Assembly: GCA_027487485.1 (NCBI GenBank)
Contig: JAIYDN010000091.1
Span: 248,001-312,000, forward strand
Direction of reading: 5' to 3'
Length of the DNA: 64,000 nucleotides
Origin: Planctomycetaceae bacterium
GTDB taxonomy: Bacteria > Planctomycetota > Planctomycetia > Pirellulales > Pirellulaceae
Shown here one piece after another: positions 10,001-18,416 of the stretch. The notes under the pieces are model-generated. The model was not told where the DNA came from, did not search any database, and saw only the letters and a program-made list of their open reading frames with translations. How positions within the stretch are numbered: the first letter of the stretch is position 1; each line of letters opens with the position of its first letter. The translations under genes and the position numbers were made by a program.

Positions 10001-12002
10001 CTTCAAAGAATTAGTTGCTTGGGTAACTGACTTCAAGAAACTGAATTTGGGAATCCATGCCTTCGACAATCTAACGAAGTTTGGACCGAATATTTTTTGT
10101 GAAACACTAGCGACGACATGCATTGAAACTCAAAATATTGTATCCGAGTGGAACACACATCGGGAGCTTATTGTTGGCAAGGCTGAGGTTAACAGGAACT
10201 GGCTAAGCCCAATGGAGAATGGTGTGCTTCGTAGCGATATTACATCAATGGTGCAAAAACTGGAGGCCGAAAAGGAACGCCTTCCTGCGTGGATATCTGT
10301 TTGCCGTAGCTATTCCAGATGCCGACGATTGGGGGTGAGCGCTTTTGCTATGGCAGGTATAGAAAACCAATCGCCCGGAATTGGTTTTGCGGAAATGTAC
10401 CAAATGACATTCTTACAGAAAATTGCAGATCGCGAATTACACTCTAGCCAAATCGGTTTCGGTTTCACAGCTGCGGAAATGGAAGACACCCGACGAAGCT
10501 TCCAGAGTATCGACAGAGCCTGCATGAGTGCGGTTCCCGATGAAATCGTTCGCAAAGTAACTCAGCGGAGACCGCCAGAAGGAAATGGGCGAGGGCGTGT
10601 AGTCGAGTTCACGGAATTAGCGCTCATCAAGCACGAAATCGCGAAAAAGACTCGTCATTGCCGTATCCGAGACTTAATGTCGCGGGCAGGAACGGCTGTT
10701 CAGGCAATCAAGCCTTGCTTTTTGATGAGTCCGCTATCGTTGTCTCGCTATATCCCTAGCGATCAGGTTAAGTTTGATTTGGTGATTATGGATGAAGCGT
10801 CGCAAATTAAACCCGAAGATGCAATTGGGGCAATTCTTCGTGCCAAGCAATTGGTCGTCGTTGGTGATCCAAAACAACTTCCACCGACTAGTTTTTTCGA
10901 TCGGACTGACGAAGATCTTGAGGATGATGAGGCAACTCAATTTGACAATGCGGAGTCTGTTCTTGAAGTGGCGATGAAATCATTCCAGCCTTATCGCAGA
11001 CTTCGATGGCATTATCGTAGCCAACACGAAAGTCTTATCCACTTCTCGAATCATCGGTTCTACGACAGTGACCTAATCGTGTTTCCATCCGCCAAAGGTA
11101 TTTCGAGCGGTTATGGAGTTAAGCACCATTATGTTTCAGATGCTACCTGCCTCAAAGGTGCGAATGTCCAGGAAGCAGAAGCGGTAGTTAGGAGAGTGGT
11201 CGAACATGCACGGACCACGCCAACCGAGTCACTGGGTGTAGCTGCGTTCAATCAACGACAAGCTGAGCTGATACAAGATCTTCTCGACAAAGCATGTGAT
11301 CAGGATCGAAGGGTTGCGGAAGCTGTCGACGCACTTCGTAATTTGGACGACGAGTTGTTCGTCAAGAACCTGGAAAGTATCCAGGGAGATGAACGGGATG
11401 TGATGTTCATTTCCTATACCTATGGACCGGACCCGACCACTGGTCGAGTATTTCAAAGGTTTGGCCCAATCAACTCTGAAATGGGATGGCGACGACTGAA
11501 CGTTATGGTTACTCGTTCGCGAAAACGAATGGAGATCTTTTCATCGCTCAAGCCTAGCGATATTCATACCGGGCCTGACAAGAGTCGTGGAATCAACTCG
11601 TATCGGGAGTTTCTGGAATATGCAGCAACAGGCCGGATGATCGAGGCAGGAACCGAATCGGGACGTGAACCTGGTTCGCCTTTTGAGGAATCGGTAGCCC
11701 AGGTCGTGTCGAGCTTTGGATTGGAGCCGGTATTTCAAATCGGGGTAGCAGGGTATTTCATCGATATCGGAGTAAGGAAGCCCGGAGAACAGGGGAATTT
11801 CATTCTAGGTATCGAGTGCGATGGAGCCACCTACCACTCTTCTCGCTCCGCTCGAGACCGAGATCGCCTACGCGAAGAGGTAATCCTACAAAGAGGGTGG
11901 ACGCTCCATCGAATTTGGTCGACAGAGTGGTTTCTCAATCAACGCCAGGAAGAAGTAAGATTACAACGTATCCTTGAGGCGATATTGAAACAACCCAGCT
12001 AA
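7029..12002 (+). CDS. DUF4011-type superfamily 1 helicase with C-terminal Vsr/DUF559-like nuclease
   Basis: A 1657-residue protein. The N-terminus has the DUF4011 signature (KLLDLSLRNPLLNYR, about residues 16-30). The superfamily 1 helicase core is split by a long, partly coiled insertion: Walker A GPPGTGKS at 344-351, then DEAS (motif II) at 1255-1258, GDPKQLPP (motif III) at 1279-1286, QGDERD near 1452 and VTRSRKRMEIF near 1493. The last 120 residues hold a nuclease of the Vsr/MTES_1575 class, with IECDGATYH from 1595 and RGWTLHRIWSTEWF near 1630. This DUF4011-helicase-endonuclease order is known from predicted antiviral genes (the hhe type). The inferred job is sensing and cutting foreign DNA in the cytoplasm. 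All motifs appear intact. It is likely a single-gene unit, possibly co-regulated with the divergent HNH gene. Confidence 0.85.
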   Translation: MPNDDVVLINELQRFRGKLLDLSLRNPLLNYRKSSRKTLQIVDELPDEVYRRLVELTKPMKLVADLALDAKEKRQASLNVADELSGKLEQLELLPKSSYVVTLPKSVDGKNEKRHSDDCLQTNLSSQKLQSLMRTIARDAKATIDETGINYLHLAIGFLKWKETSIGDAEGRLAPLILIPINVETKPTFSGTNEYYLKWNEDEIQSNASLRRKLESDFGLSLPEMNEEESPEVYMRRIETVAAQHGWIIERQMLLGFFSFHKLSMYADIAPENWEASGALGDNSLASRLIVGGSAGGGDGIYATDYDVDEHPIARTLDLPLDADSSQQSAISDIADGKSLVIEGPPGTGKSQTIANAIANAMHQGKTVLFVAEKHAALEVVLKRLSNAGLGDFCLDLHGQAVAPKKVMESLAKRLSRSISHQPGEVDPKKRLAACKQNLSNYLKDTAKIVGPYREPLYDLFWRVVRIRQSGGQVLRDIECDIDLDLDGFEQATASLKSFEKSLKDFQDPKDSAWWGFFPTELAPNESNRILDVLRKLGEFALRLEVNVQQTSELLGCSNGTACDFLSKLSVTDLIRLGSTKLNFGVIGLDQIVNPKSQQFGIDLQRAHTDFTETKTSLAKTLLVDVSDATASLSLMDADAWKRLEDFPKSLQVWQLQEVRIWAETTLGIAFKLVEWAKSMNVLGFVDVDRFDDFERAIQQIHLVQHPINVDQTSLPQSLHYDSAKTILGSAKAKWDTLTKRKQEIATVFHLASVPDSDNLVAILKKFRASSNGFFRAFKSDYRQSLAEIKQFADFPKKYSSKQILSALESLERFERDKKEFESDESLKRLLVNFFKGLDSDWDKIKTLMAWVQTARKLGLDPIRINTLLPQRDEICLKFSVKEMNLELANIKAQLSSEHSKSAGLDSLEGGACRINNLVSRLMQLISHLRQIDSTSRVLSDGRNATLADIKFVAEQIDLHRASLKSIEKAAISTDADEHAILNAIQSKQVNFKELVAWVTDFKKLNLGIHAFDNLTKFGPNIFCETLATTCIETQNIVSEWNTHRELIVGKAEVNRNWLSPMENGVLRSDITSMVQKLEAEKERLPAWISVCRSYSRCRRLGVSAFAMAGIENQSPGIGFAEMYQMTFLQKIADRELHSSQIGFGFTAAEMEDTRRSFQSIDRACMSAVPDEIVRKVTQRRPPEGNGRGRVVEFTELALIKHEIAKKTRHCRIRDLMSRAGTAVQAIKPCFLMSPLSLSRYIPSDQVKFDLVIMDEASQIKPEDAIGAILRAKQLVVVGDPKQLPPTSFFDRTDEDLEDDEATQFDNAESVLEVAMKSFQPYRRLRWHYRSQHESLIHFSNHRFYDSDLIVFPSAKGISSGYGVKHHYVSDATCLKGANVQEAEAVVRRVVEHARTTPTESLGVAAFNQRQAELIQDLLDKACDQDRRVAEAVDALRNLDDELFVKNLESIQGDERDVMFISYTYGPDPTTGRVFQRFGPINSEMGWRRLNVMVTRSRKRMEIFSSLKPSDIHTGPDKSRGINSYREFLEYAATGRMIEAGTESGREPGSPFEESVAQVVSSFGLEPVFQIGVAGYFIDIGVRKPGEQGNFILGIECDGATYHSSRSARDRDRLREEVILQRGWTLHRIWSTEWFLNQRQEEVRLQRILEAILKQPS

Positions 12003-12279
12003 CCATCCTGTGAATTTGTACGGATCAGGATCGATCCGAATGGACAACGCTTTGGCGTCGAGATGAACATGCAACGTTGAAGGTGCCCAAGAATTCGACG
12101 ATCTGGCTTACGTTCTGAGAGGAGGATTGTTGTGTTCACATGTCACCGTGGTTAAACTCAAGCAGATATTTCAGAGAAACATGGATGGTAGTTTCGATCC
12201 AGCGTTTTATCTACTTGTAGTCTTGTGCTCGCGTTCACTCATAGCAGACATTGTCCTAACGCAGGAGTTCGTCTTTGTA

Positions 12280-12975
12280 ATGGCCACCTTTGCTTGTCTC
12301 CAATGTAATCATCAACAGTCTGTTCCCGACGGGTACATCGGGAAACGTACGAAATGCCCCAAATGTGGCGAATCAGGCACGGTGAAGGTTGGGACTGAGT
12401 TGGTTACCGCTGAAGTGGTTATGCCAGTATCGCAAGAAGGTACAGTAGTCTTACGTCAACCGGGTGGCTCAATTCGCACGCCACTCTCCAGGACGATTAT
12501 CCTGAATAAGGAATCTAGCCTCGAGCGAGAATTCATTACAGTAATCGACAAATCGCTTCCCGCTGGTTTGACATCGTGTGTTGGCATTATCACCGTATAT
12601 GAACCAGAAACTGACTATTCAACTGGGCAGTATCAATATTCAGCGAGCTATGCGGTAAAGGCTCTGGCGGAAATCCGCGCATTTGAAGTGAGATTTCTCA
12701 TATTCAATCTTTGGGGGAAGCATGTTCACACATTGACTGCGACCGAAATCGCAGATTTATCCGCTGGGGAAATGCGGCAATGCGACGGCAAGTGGGACCT
12801 GTTCGACGAAAATGAGGCTTGCGAGCACTACGCGTCAATCGCGTATCTTGCCAAAATCAGAACGGCGTCCGGTCAGGTGCTGGAGGCTGATATTGAGCCT
12901 ATTATAGCAGAAGCGAAGCATTTTTCATCCAAATTCACCGATGCCGATTTAGAGCCAACGCCGCGCCCACGCTGA
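12280..12975 (+). CDS. Zinc-ribbon protein of unknown function
   Basis: The chosen ATG has a GGAG 13 bases upstream and begins directly with a zinc ribbon: Cys6-x2-Cys9 and Cys26-x2-Cys29 (CLQC ... CPKC), a type common at the start of planctomycete proteins. The frame remains open upstream to a TTG at 12127, but that extension looks unlike protein. Residues about 60-231 are a soluble domain with alternating strands (FEVRFLIFNLWG, ITVYEPE); I do not recognise it. No membrane segments are seen. It sits alone between the helicase gene and a second small zinc-binding gene. Function unknown. Confidence 0.6.
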   Translation: MATFACLQCNHQQSVPDGYIGKRTKCPKCGESGTVKVGTELVTAEVVMPVSQEGTVVLRQPGGSIRTPLSRTIILNKESSLEREFITVIDKSLPAGLTSCVGIITVYEPETDYSTGQYQYSASYAVKALAEIRAFEVRFLIFNLWGKHVHTLTATEIADLSAGEMRQCDGKWDLFDENEACEHYASIAYLAKIRTASGQVLEADIEPIIAEAKHFSSKFTDADLEPTPRPR

Positions 12976-13119
12976 AGTAAGGCTGGACAAACTGCATCGT
13001 AAAGGACCTGCTAAAGTCTCTGAAAGCCATGAAGGATGAGTCTCGGGTTTAGTCCAGCTGAAACGAAAAGTTATTAGACATGATACTTTGCATCACCACA
13101 TTCAAACTGGAGTTCGTCA

Positions 13120-13587
13120 ATGAACTACATTCCACCGCCAAAATTCCAAACTGATGACTGCGGCGAAATTAAGTGCTGTATTTGTGGCGACAAATGCGTA
13201 CTCTACTGGTTGAACGACGACGTATGGGAAAAGTGCCATTCCGATGCATCTTGTTGTGGTGGTCATCTTTGCCTACTGCATGCTGAAAGCATTCTTGGAC
13301 GGAAAATTACGCTTGCCGATCTTGCTGTGGAAAAGTACTTGCTAACTGCGAGAAACGAGAAGAACGGTCAACGTAGGGTTGTTCATTGCCTTGTTGATAC
13401 CATGATCGGGGCTGCAAATCACTCGAACGTACAAATTCCAACGGGATGGTGCTCAATGTGGAGTGAGTATGTAGGACTTGGTAGAACGCTAAGTTCGCAG
13501 ACCGAGAATGCCCCTTTCTTGGTTCGGCAACTTATCGCCGAAACAACGAGACATTTCCCAAACTTTGCCAACCCATATGCGCGCTGA
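13120..13587 (+). CDS. Small cysteine-rich (treble-clef-like) phage-type protein
   Basis: A 155-residue protein with a cysteine/histidine cluster in its first 55 residues: CCICG, then a WLNDDVWEKCH segment, then CCGGHLCLLHAE. The pattern CxxC ... DDxW ... LC ... LGRxxT resembles a zinc-finger family found in phages and mobile elements; I know of no function for it. The ATG follows GGAG with a 7-base spacer, so the start is well supported. The C-terminal half has no recognised motif. It probably belongs to the mobile-element cargo. Confidence 0.6.
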   Translation: MNYIPPPKFQTDDCGEIKCCICGDKCVLYWLNDDVWEKCHSDASCCGGHLCLLHAESILGRKITLADLAVEKYLLTARNEKNGQRRVVHCLVDTMIGAANHSNVQIPTGWCSMWSEYVGLGRTLSSQTENAPFLVRQLIAETTRHFPNFANPYAR

Positions 13588-13961
13588 CCAGTTCAGCACT
13601 AGATCGGCGATAAAGGATTTCGGATACCATGTACTGGGTTTGATTTCGCGTTGCCACTCTAGCGACCTACGCAAGCTAGTCCTCGGTTAACTGCCCAGTC
13701 AATGTTTTCTTGCTTAAGAGGTTAGCCAGATTTTAATCCGATATTCGAGAAGCCCAAGCTGCGGTTCTTGATTCGCTAAGGATTATCCCGACCGCGCTTT
13801 CTTGGCGGCTTCGTTGATCGGCGGTGTTTGGTTTGCTCGAAGGATTTTGTTACTTGCACTTCCATCACCATAGTTAAACCCGCTGACGGCAATTGGCATC
13901 TGAAACATCCATTACAATTCCCAACTTTTGATTGAAGGACATCCCACCGATATTGGAACAT
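13588..13961. other. Stretch without a convincing gene
   Basis: Nothing with protein-like composition or a supported start is seen on either strand. The stretch leads into the decayed phosphatase gene and may hold further unrecognisable remnants. Confidence 0.4.
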
Positions 13962-14287
13962 ATGCATGACATAGATGGATAGATCGCAATTGGGGATGTT
14001 AATGGACATACCAAGGCACGCTCCAAGTTGATTGATTTGTTCGAGCCAACATCGTCCGACACGATCGTGATGCTCGGTGACTGCATCAATCGTGGTCCGG
14101 ATAGCCGTGGAGCTCCTGAGCAGCTGATCGAACAGTGGAAAGCTGGTAACCTAGTTTGCTTTTTTGAGAATCATGAAGAAACCATTTTAGAAAGCTCGTC
14201 GGAGTCAGGGGCCCACTGACAGCATTCGATTTGACGAACGGAGAGACATTCATCTGTTCTCAAAGCGCCGCGAAACTCTCGACTTAG
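13962..14287 (+). pseudogene. Decayed PPP-family serine/threonine phosphatase (nonsense, internal deletion, frameshift)
   Basis: From the ATG at 13962 the seventh codon is TAG (13980-13982). Behind it the frame reads IAIGDVNGH, then IVMLGDCINRG, then FFENHEE, which follow the three PPP phosphatase motifs GDVHGN, GDxxxRG and GNHE of the intact copy at 15441. The frame stops at 14217-14219. A C-terminal phosphatase tail (GPLTAFDLTNGETF) then continues in another frame to a TAG at 14285-14287. About 130 central residues are missing. GDVHG is already changed to GDVNG and GNHE to ENHE, so the copy is old and inactive. Confidence 0.72.
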
Positions 14288-14338
14288 CTGGGTAATAAAG
14301 CAGTAGTTCGCTTTAGCACCCTTACTGGAGATTTTCAA

Positions 14339-15316
14339 ATGGCTCATGAACTGGCTACTACAAATGGCAAAACTTCGATGGCATATTTTGGTGATACGCC
14401 GTGGCATCGACTTGGAACGAAACTGAACGAACCCGCAACGGCAGCTGAGGCAATCATCGCGGCTGGCTTGAATTACCAAGCGGATTTGAAATCAATTCAA
14501 ACGCTCGATGGCAAAGCGGTAACACAACGCAAGGCCGTCGTTCGATCCGACACCGGCGACGTACTTGGTGTTGTGGGAAACTCCTACGTGCCTGTCCAAA
14601 ATCATCAAGCGTTCAGCTTCTTGGACGGCGTCGCTGGTGATGGTTGCTTGCGGTATCATACTGCGGGGGCACTTGGGAACGGGGAGCGAGTATGGATGCT
14701 CGCGAAACTCCCATCTGAAATTCGGGTCAAGGATTCCGATGACGTGACCGAGAAGTTTTTGCTTCTGAGCAACTCTCATGATGGAAGTTCGGCATTGCGA
14801 GTTTTCTTCACTCCTATCCGCGTCGTTTGTGCCAACACTCTGGGGGTTGCCGAACGTAAGGGGCGAGGCCAAGGTGTTTCAATAACGCACAAGGGCGACT
14901 TGAATGCGAAGGTGCACGAGGCTCGAACCATTTTGGGTATCGCTGACCGATTCTTTACAAATCTTTCGGGACATATGGATCACCTGGCCAGCGTCTACCC
15001 AACTCGGCAGCAATTGGAGGTTTATTTCGAGTCCCTTTATCCAGACACCGAAGGGAAACCAAACACTCGTGCGAAAAACATTCGACGCGAACTTTTTCAG
15101 TTGTTCGAACATGGACGAGGGCAAAACATTCAGTCTACGCGTCTTACGATGTGGTCGGCATTCAACGCAGTTACCGAATATGTCGATCACCATCGCTCGA
15201 CGCGAGGCCGGAACGAATTCGATCGAGAAAGTCGAAGACTTGAATCGGCCTGGTTTGGAAGCGGTGCACACGTCAAAGCACGAGCTTGGGAGCTAGCGTT
15301 GAATCTCGCAGTATAA
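14339..15316 (+). CDS. DUF932 / TIGR03299 phage- and plasmid-type protein
   Basis: A 325-residue soluble protein matching the DUF932 (phage/plasmid-like TIGR03299) family. Diagnostic segments are TPWHRLGTKL near residue 20, then YQADLKSI, VLGVVGNSYVPVQNHQAF and LSNSHDGSSALRVFFTPIRVVCANTL. The family is widespread on plasmids, phages and integrative elements, often next to recombination genes; its biochemical role is not established. The ATG is preceded by GGAG with an 8-base spacer. It lies between a decayed and an intact copy of the same phosphatase gene, which suggests repeated local rearrangement. The family assignment is strong. Confidence 0.85.
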   Translation: MAHELATTNGKTSMAYFGDTPWHRLGTKLNEPATAAEAIIAAGLNYQADLKSIQTLDGKAVTQRKAVVRSDTGDVLGVVGNSYVPVQNHQAFSFLDGVAGDGCLRYHTAGALGNGERVWMLAKLPSEIRVKDSDDVTEKFLLLSNSHDGSSALRVFFTPIRVVCANTLGVAERKGRGQGVSITHKGDLNAKVHEARTILGIADRFFTNLSGHMDHLASVYPTRQQLEVYFESLYPDTEGKPNTRAKNIRRELFQLFEHGRGQNIQSTRLTMWSAFNAVTEYVDHHRSTRGRNEFDRESRRLESAWFGSGAHVKARAWELALNLAV

Positions 15317-15440
15317 TGGCTGATTGACCCACGTATGTCACACAGCACGGATAACGTTGTAAGAGCACTTTCCAACACAAGGCCAAGTGCAACACAAACA
15401 TGTCTTCCGCGTGGACGTATTCGGATCTGAAACACTCGTA

Positions 15441-16082
15441 ATGGCAAACCCGAAAATTGAATCGAGAATATTCGCGATCGGTGATGTTCATGGGAATTCG
15501 GCGGCATTAGAGCGGCTGCTTGCGGAAATGCGCCTAAGGCCCCACGACACGCTTGTTATGCTGGGCGATGTCATCAATCGCGGGAATGACACACGAGGAG
15601 TTATCGAACATTTGATAGCCCTTGCCGAATTCTGCAATCTAGTTTGTGTTCTCGGCAATCACGAGGAGGTCTTACTCGAAGTCTTGAGACGTCCTGAAGC
15701 CATCGAGCAATTCCTGAGCATGGGAGGTGACTCAACATTAGCATCGTATGGCGATCTTTCATTGCCCCAACAACTTCCTAGTAAGCACATTGAATTCATA
15801 CGCGGGTTTGTACCGTATTTCGAGACGCCTGAATTCATCTTCGTGCATGCAAATTACTGCTGGTACATGCCGATGGACCAACAGCCAGGGTCCCTACTCC
15901 GCTGGACCAGCATCGAAGACGAACCACCCAAGGCCCACACATCGGGCAAGCTAGTGATCTGCGGGCATTCACCTGGACTAGTACGAGATCTGGGGCACTG
16001 CATCTGCATTGACACTGGCTGCGGCTTCGGCGGGAACTTGACTTGTTTGGACCTGTTCATCCGCAAATTGCTTCACTCGTAG
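15441..16082 (+). CDS. PPP-family metallophosphatase (calcineurin-like serine/threonine protein phosphatase)
   Basis: 213 residues, about the size of bacterial PPP enzymes. The metal-binding motifs appear in order: GDVHGN at 14-19, GDVINRG at 42-48, GNHEE at 72-76, then HANY and CGHSP, and an IDTGCGFGG end. PPP enzymes remove phosphate from Ser/Thr proteins or cleave dinucleoside polyphosphates (ApaH type) using two metals. One oddity is that the usual GDxVDRG aspartate is Asn46; the decayed copy also has Asn here, so this is a lineage feature. The ATG at 15441 is preferred over an in-frame GTG at 15387, which would add an unlikely leader. It is convergent with the HEPN-type gene. A role in phosphorylation-linked defence is speculative. 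Confidence 0.8.
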   Translation: MANPKIESRIFAIGDVHGNSAALERLLAEMRLRPHDTLVMLGDVINRGNDTRGVIEHLIALAEFCNLVCVLGNHEEVLLEVLRRPEAIEQFLSMGGDSTLASYGDLSLPQQLPSKHIEFIRGFVPYFETPEFIFVHANYCWYMPMDQQPGSLLRWTSIEDEPPKAHTSGKLVICGHSPGLVRDLGHCICIDTGCGFGGNLTCLDLFIRKLLHS

Positions 16083-16119
16083 ACTGACGGCGGGTGCCCA
16101 AATTCTCACATGTTCGCCT

Positions 16120-17556
16120 CTACTGCCGCCAATTGATAATTGGACGAGTGAGCTCGACGAAGGTTTGCTTCCTGTTTGCTTTGTAGGCATTCGGAAGGTC
16201 TGCCTGCAGAAACTCCAGAGCCTGCTGGATTCTCTCTGAAATGGCCGTGCTGCGAAGAATGGTAAGGACCGCTGCAAGGTGAGATTGGCAGATCTGGCTT
16301 TGAAGCTTTGAGTTGATTTCTGGCGCAAACAATGAAATTATTGCGTGAACGATTCCGGTGTCGTCAAGTAAACGCAAAAACTGGTCGTACATGGGAACTC
16401 CTGCCGGGCTGACACCCTGACGGTATTGCAGTCCGCGCCCGATACGACATGAGATGACAGTCTTCACCAGCGAAGGCATTATTACCGCAGGGATGTCCGT
16501 TGACTTTCTGATGTAGCCAAGAACCTCTCCCATGATCGGTGGTTCATGGTAGAAATTGTCCCTGCCTGTATGCGCCTCTCGAAGGCGGGTATTCAACAAG
16601 TTCAAAGCTACCGTTCGAGCAGGGAGTGACTCAAACGCACGCCCATTAACCAGCGTGAGAAACTCTAGGCCGCATTGTAGTTTGTCATTCTCGAGATTGG
16701 TGCGATATCCGTCGATCATCGTGCCAAGGCGGTATTTGACGCGATCCTCTGTGCAATTCCAAATGCTGGGGGCGAGCAAAGAAATGTTCTTCTTAAGTAC
16801 ATGATCGCTGTTACGATCGGCATACATTCCAAACAACGAAATCAACAAATTGTGAACATGAGAAACCGACAGATTACGAACTTCTGCCTCGAATCGAGCG
16901 ACAGTGTCACTGTCTATTACCGCCGTAGCGGATCGAAGGTTGTTGATCAGGGCACGTATTCGGATTGCCGAATCGGACGGCCTGTCTCGAAGAACATCTT
17001 TAATGCATGTTTGCAGCCAACCAAGTAACTCAAATCCTCCAATACTCTCAACATTCGGATGTGAGGCGGCCACTTCGTTCCGCATCGTCAGAATGTGATC
17101 AATTTTGCAATAGACGACATCTGATATCAGCTCAAGTTTTCTACACGTGTCCAATAGCACTGAGTCCTTGAGGCCGTCCAGATCAGATTCATCTTTGTAG
17201 AGGCTGCGGGCTGCTCCGCCCACCGCTGCATCGAAGAACAAGTCAACTCCGTACACGATGGTTTTCCGACGGAGATTTAGGACTACCTCGTTCCATACAT
17301 AGTTAAGAGCCGCATCAAAGAGCCCAATCGCGGTAGCGCCGACAAACTTGGAAAGGTATCTCGCGTCTCTTAACTCATCGTGTGAAAGGGTCTGAAGAAA
17401 CGCAGGTAAATTCGAGGCGATAACGTCCCGCTCATGAGTCGTGGCGATAACGTTGTCGGTAGGCAAACCGATTTGTTCAAGATAAGCCGTGAATGTGTTT
17501 GTTTCCGCGGTCAAGTCGCGAGGCTGAATCAACCGAAGTTCCCTTGCGTCACTCAT
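16120..17556 (-). CDS. HEPN-type abortive-infection-like protein
   Basis: A 478-residue soluble protein. Residues about 65-190 form a helical domain ending in MRNEVAASHPN, where Arg159 and His166 make the R-x6-H motif that marks HEPN RNases. The helix before it (ATAIGLFDAALNYVWNEVV) resembles HEPN domains of abortive-infection proteins. The C-terminal 280 residues are helical and unrecognised and could be a sensor or inhibitor part. HEPN proteins of this kind cut RNA on activation and halt the infected cell; that function is inferred here from the motif and the defence-rich island. No antitoxin gene is obvious next to it. The start ATG has AGGA about 12 bases upstream. Confidence 0.65.
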   Translation of the reverse strand: MSDARELRLIQPRDLTAETNTFTAYLEQIGLPTDNVIATTHERDVIASNLPAFLQTLSHDELRDARYLSKFVGATAIGLFDAALNYVWNEVVLNLRRKTIVYGVDLFFDAAVGGAARSLYKDESDLDGLKDSVLLDTCRKLELISDVVYCKIDHILTMRNEVAASHPNVESIGGFELLGWLQTCIKDVLRDRPSDSAIRIRALINNLRSATAVIDSDTVARFEAEVRNLSVSHVHNLLISLFGMYADRNSDHVLKKNISLLAPSIWNCTEDRVKYRLGTMIDGYRTNLENDKLQCGLEFLTLVNGRAFESLPARTVALNLLNTRLREAHTGRDNFYHEPPIMGEVLGYIRKSTDIPAVIMPSLVKTVISCRIGRGLQYRQGVSPAGVPMYDQFLRLLDDTGIVHAIISLFAPEINSKLQSQICQSHLAAVLTILRSTAISERIQQALEFLQADLPNAYKANRKQTFVELTRPIINWRQ

Positions 17557-17852
17557 TTTGCGGAGTCTTTTCCTACTAAAGACGAACGTATAGCGATTTA
17601 TCCCGAGAGAAGCGAAGCGGAGCCGTGGGAAAGATCGAGCGTTGGGCTACGCCGCTTCGCCGTGGCACCTTTGCGACCTCTACCGAGTTCACACGCTACT
17701 TCTTGGCCTCAGTGTAGCAGCTCCGTTACCCTTTTGGCAACGTCCTGCCTTTTGAGACTTAGTTCCAACATTCTTCTTGTTCGCTTCGCCGCGATTGTTA
17801 CGCCCTGCTGACGACCAAGTTGTACGAAGCGATCGGACTGGCCTGGGATGGT

Positions 17853-17951
17853 CGAAATCTGAGGCACTGCATCTGCATTGTTGCACGTTGTGGCTTTGGT
17901 CGGAGCTTGACTGGTCTGGAACTGTACAGCTGCCAACTGTTTCACTCGTAG
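17853..17951 (+). pseudogene. C-terminal remnant of a second decayed PPP phosphatase
   Basis: The frame reads RNLRHCICI, then CGFGRSLTGLEL, then QLFHS and a TAG, parallel to the last 32 residues of the intact phosphatase ending at 16082 (RDLGHCICI, CGFGGNLTCLDL, KLLHS). About 19 of 32 positions agree and the stop codon is in the same place. Upstream the similarity fades after a likely one-base deletion. There is no start and no metal-binding motif, so it is a remnant. The rest of 17557-17978 holds no supported gene. Confidence 0.68.
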
Positions 17952-17978
17952 ATCGGCAGCTGTTGCCGTTCATGGATT

Positions 17979-18293
17979 TTATTTTGGAGGAGTGTAGATT
18001 CGATAGGATCGACTTTCGTCCTCTCCTGGGATTTTTTCGCTACTCCAATTTAAATCATCTTCAAGGGCTTCTTTTATCAAGATTCCCATCGCTTGTCTTT
18101 GGTATGGAGTCGTGTAATTTTGAAAATCATCTCCAATCCCTTTCCATCCTAGTGCGGTTCCGGCAGCGTTCCGACTATTGACCTCATCATTTTTTCTTGG
18201 GCCGTTAGCATACTTGACAATTCTTGCTTTGATTTTGTTACGTAATTCTTCTGGTACACGCTCCAACGCTTCCTCAGCGTCTTTGTACGACAT
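17979..18293 (-). CDS. Small hypothetical protein
   Basis: A 104-residue, charged, soluble protein beginning MSYKDAEEALERVPEELR, so its N-terminus is predicted to be helical; it also has an NYTTPYQRQAMGILIKEAL helix. I recognise no family. Codon use and composition look like a real gene. The ATG has GGGAAG about 7 bases upstream. It faces away from the recombination-type operon starting at 18417, with 123 bp between them. Confidence 0.55.
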   Translation of the reverse strand: MSYKDAEEALERVPEELRNKIKARIVKYANGPRKNDEVNSRNAAGTALGWKGIGDDFQNYTTPYQRQAMGILIKEALEDDLNWSSEKIPGEDESRSYRIYTPPK

Positions 18294-18416
18294 CGAGATA
18301 CTTCCCTTCGTGTTGAAATCAATTCTAGGGCAACAATAACGGTACGACTTGCCACCGTCACGATCATGTCCTTTATCTGGGTACTGATTCTAGCACCTAC
18401 TCAAAGGAACACAAAA

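Noticed and set aside
12127-12279. Upstream extension of the zinc-ribbon gene from a TTG behind GAGGAGGA
   Set aside because: The ribosome-like site is only two bases from the TTG, and the 51 added residues have no conserved pattern, whereas the zinc ribbon begins directly at the ATG at 12280.
17709-17945. A 78-codon minus-strand frame with a plausible helical end
   Set aside because: It is antisense to the phosphatase remnant and has no supported start; composition of its end is interesting but not enough.
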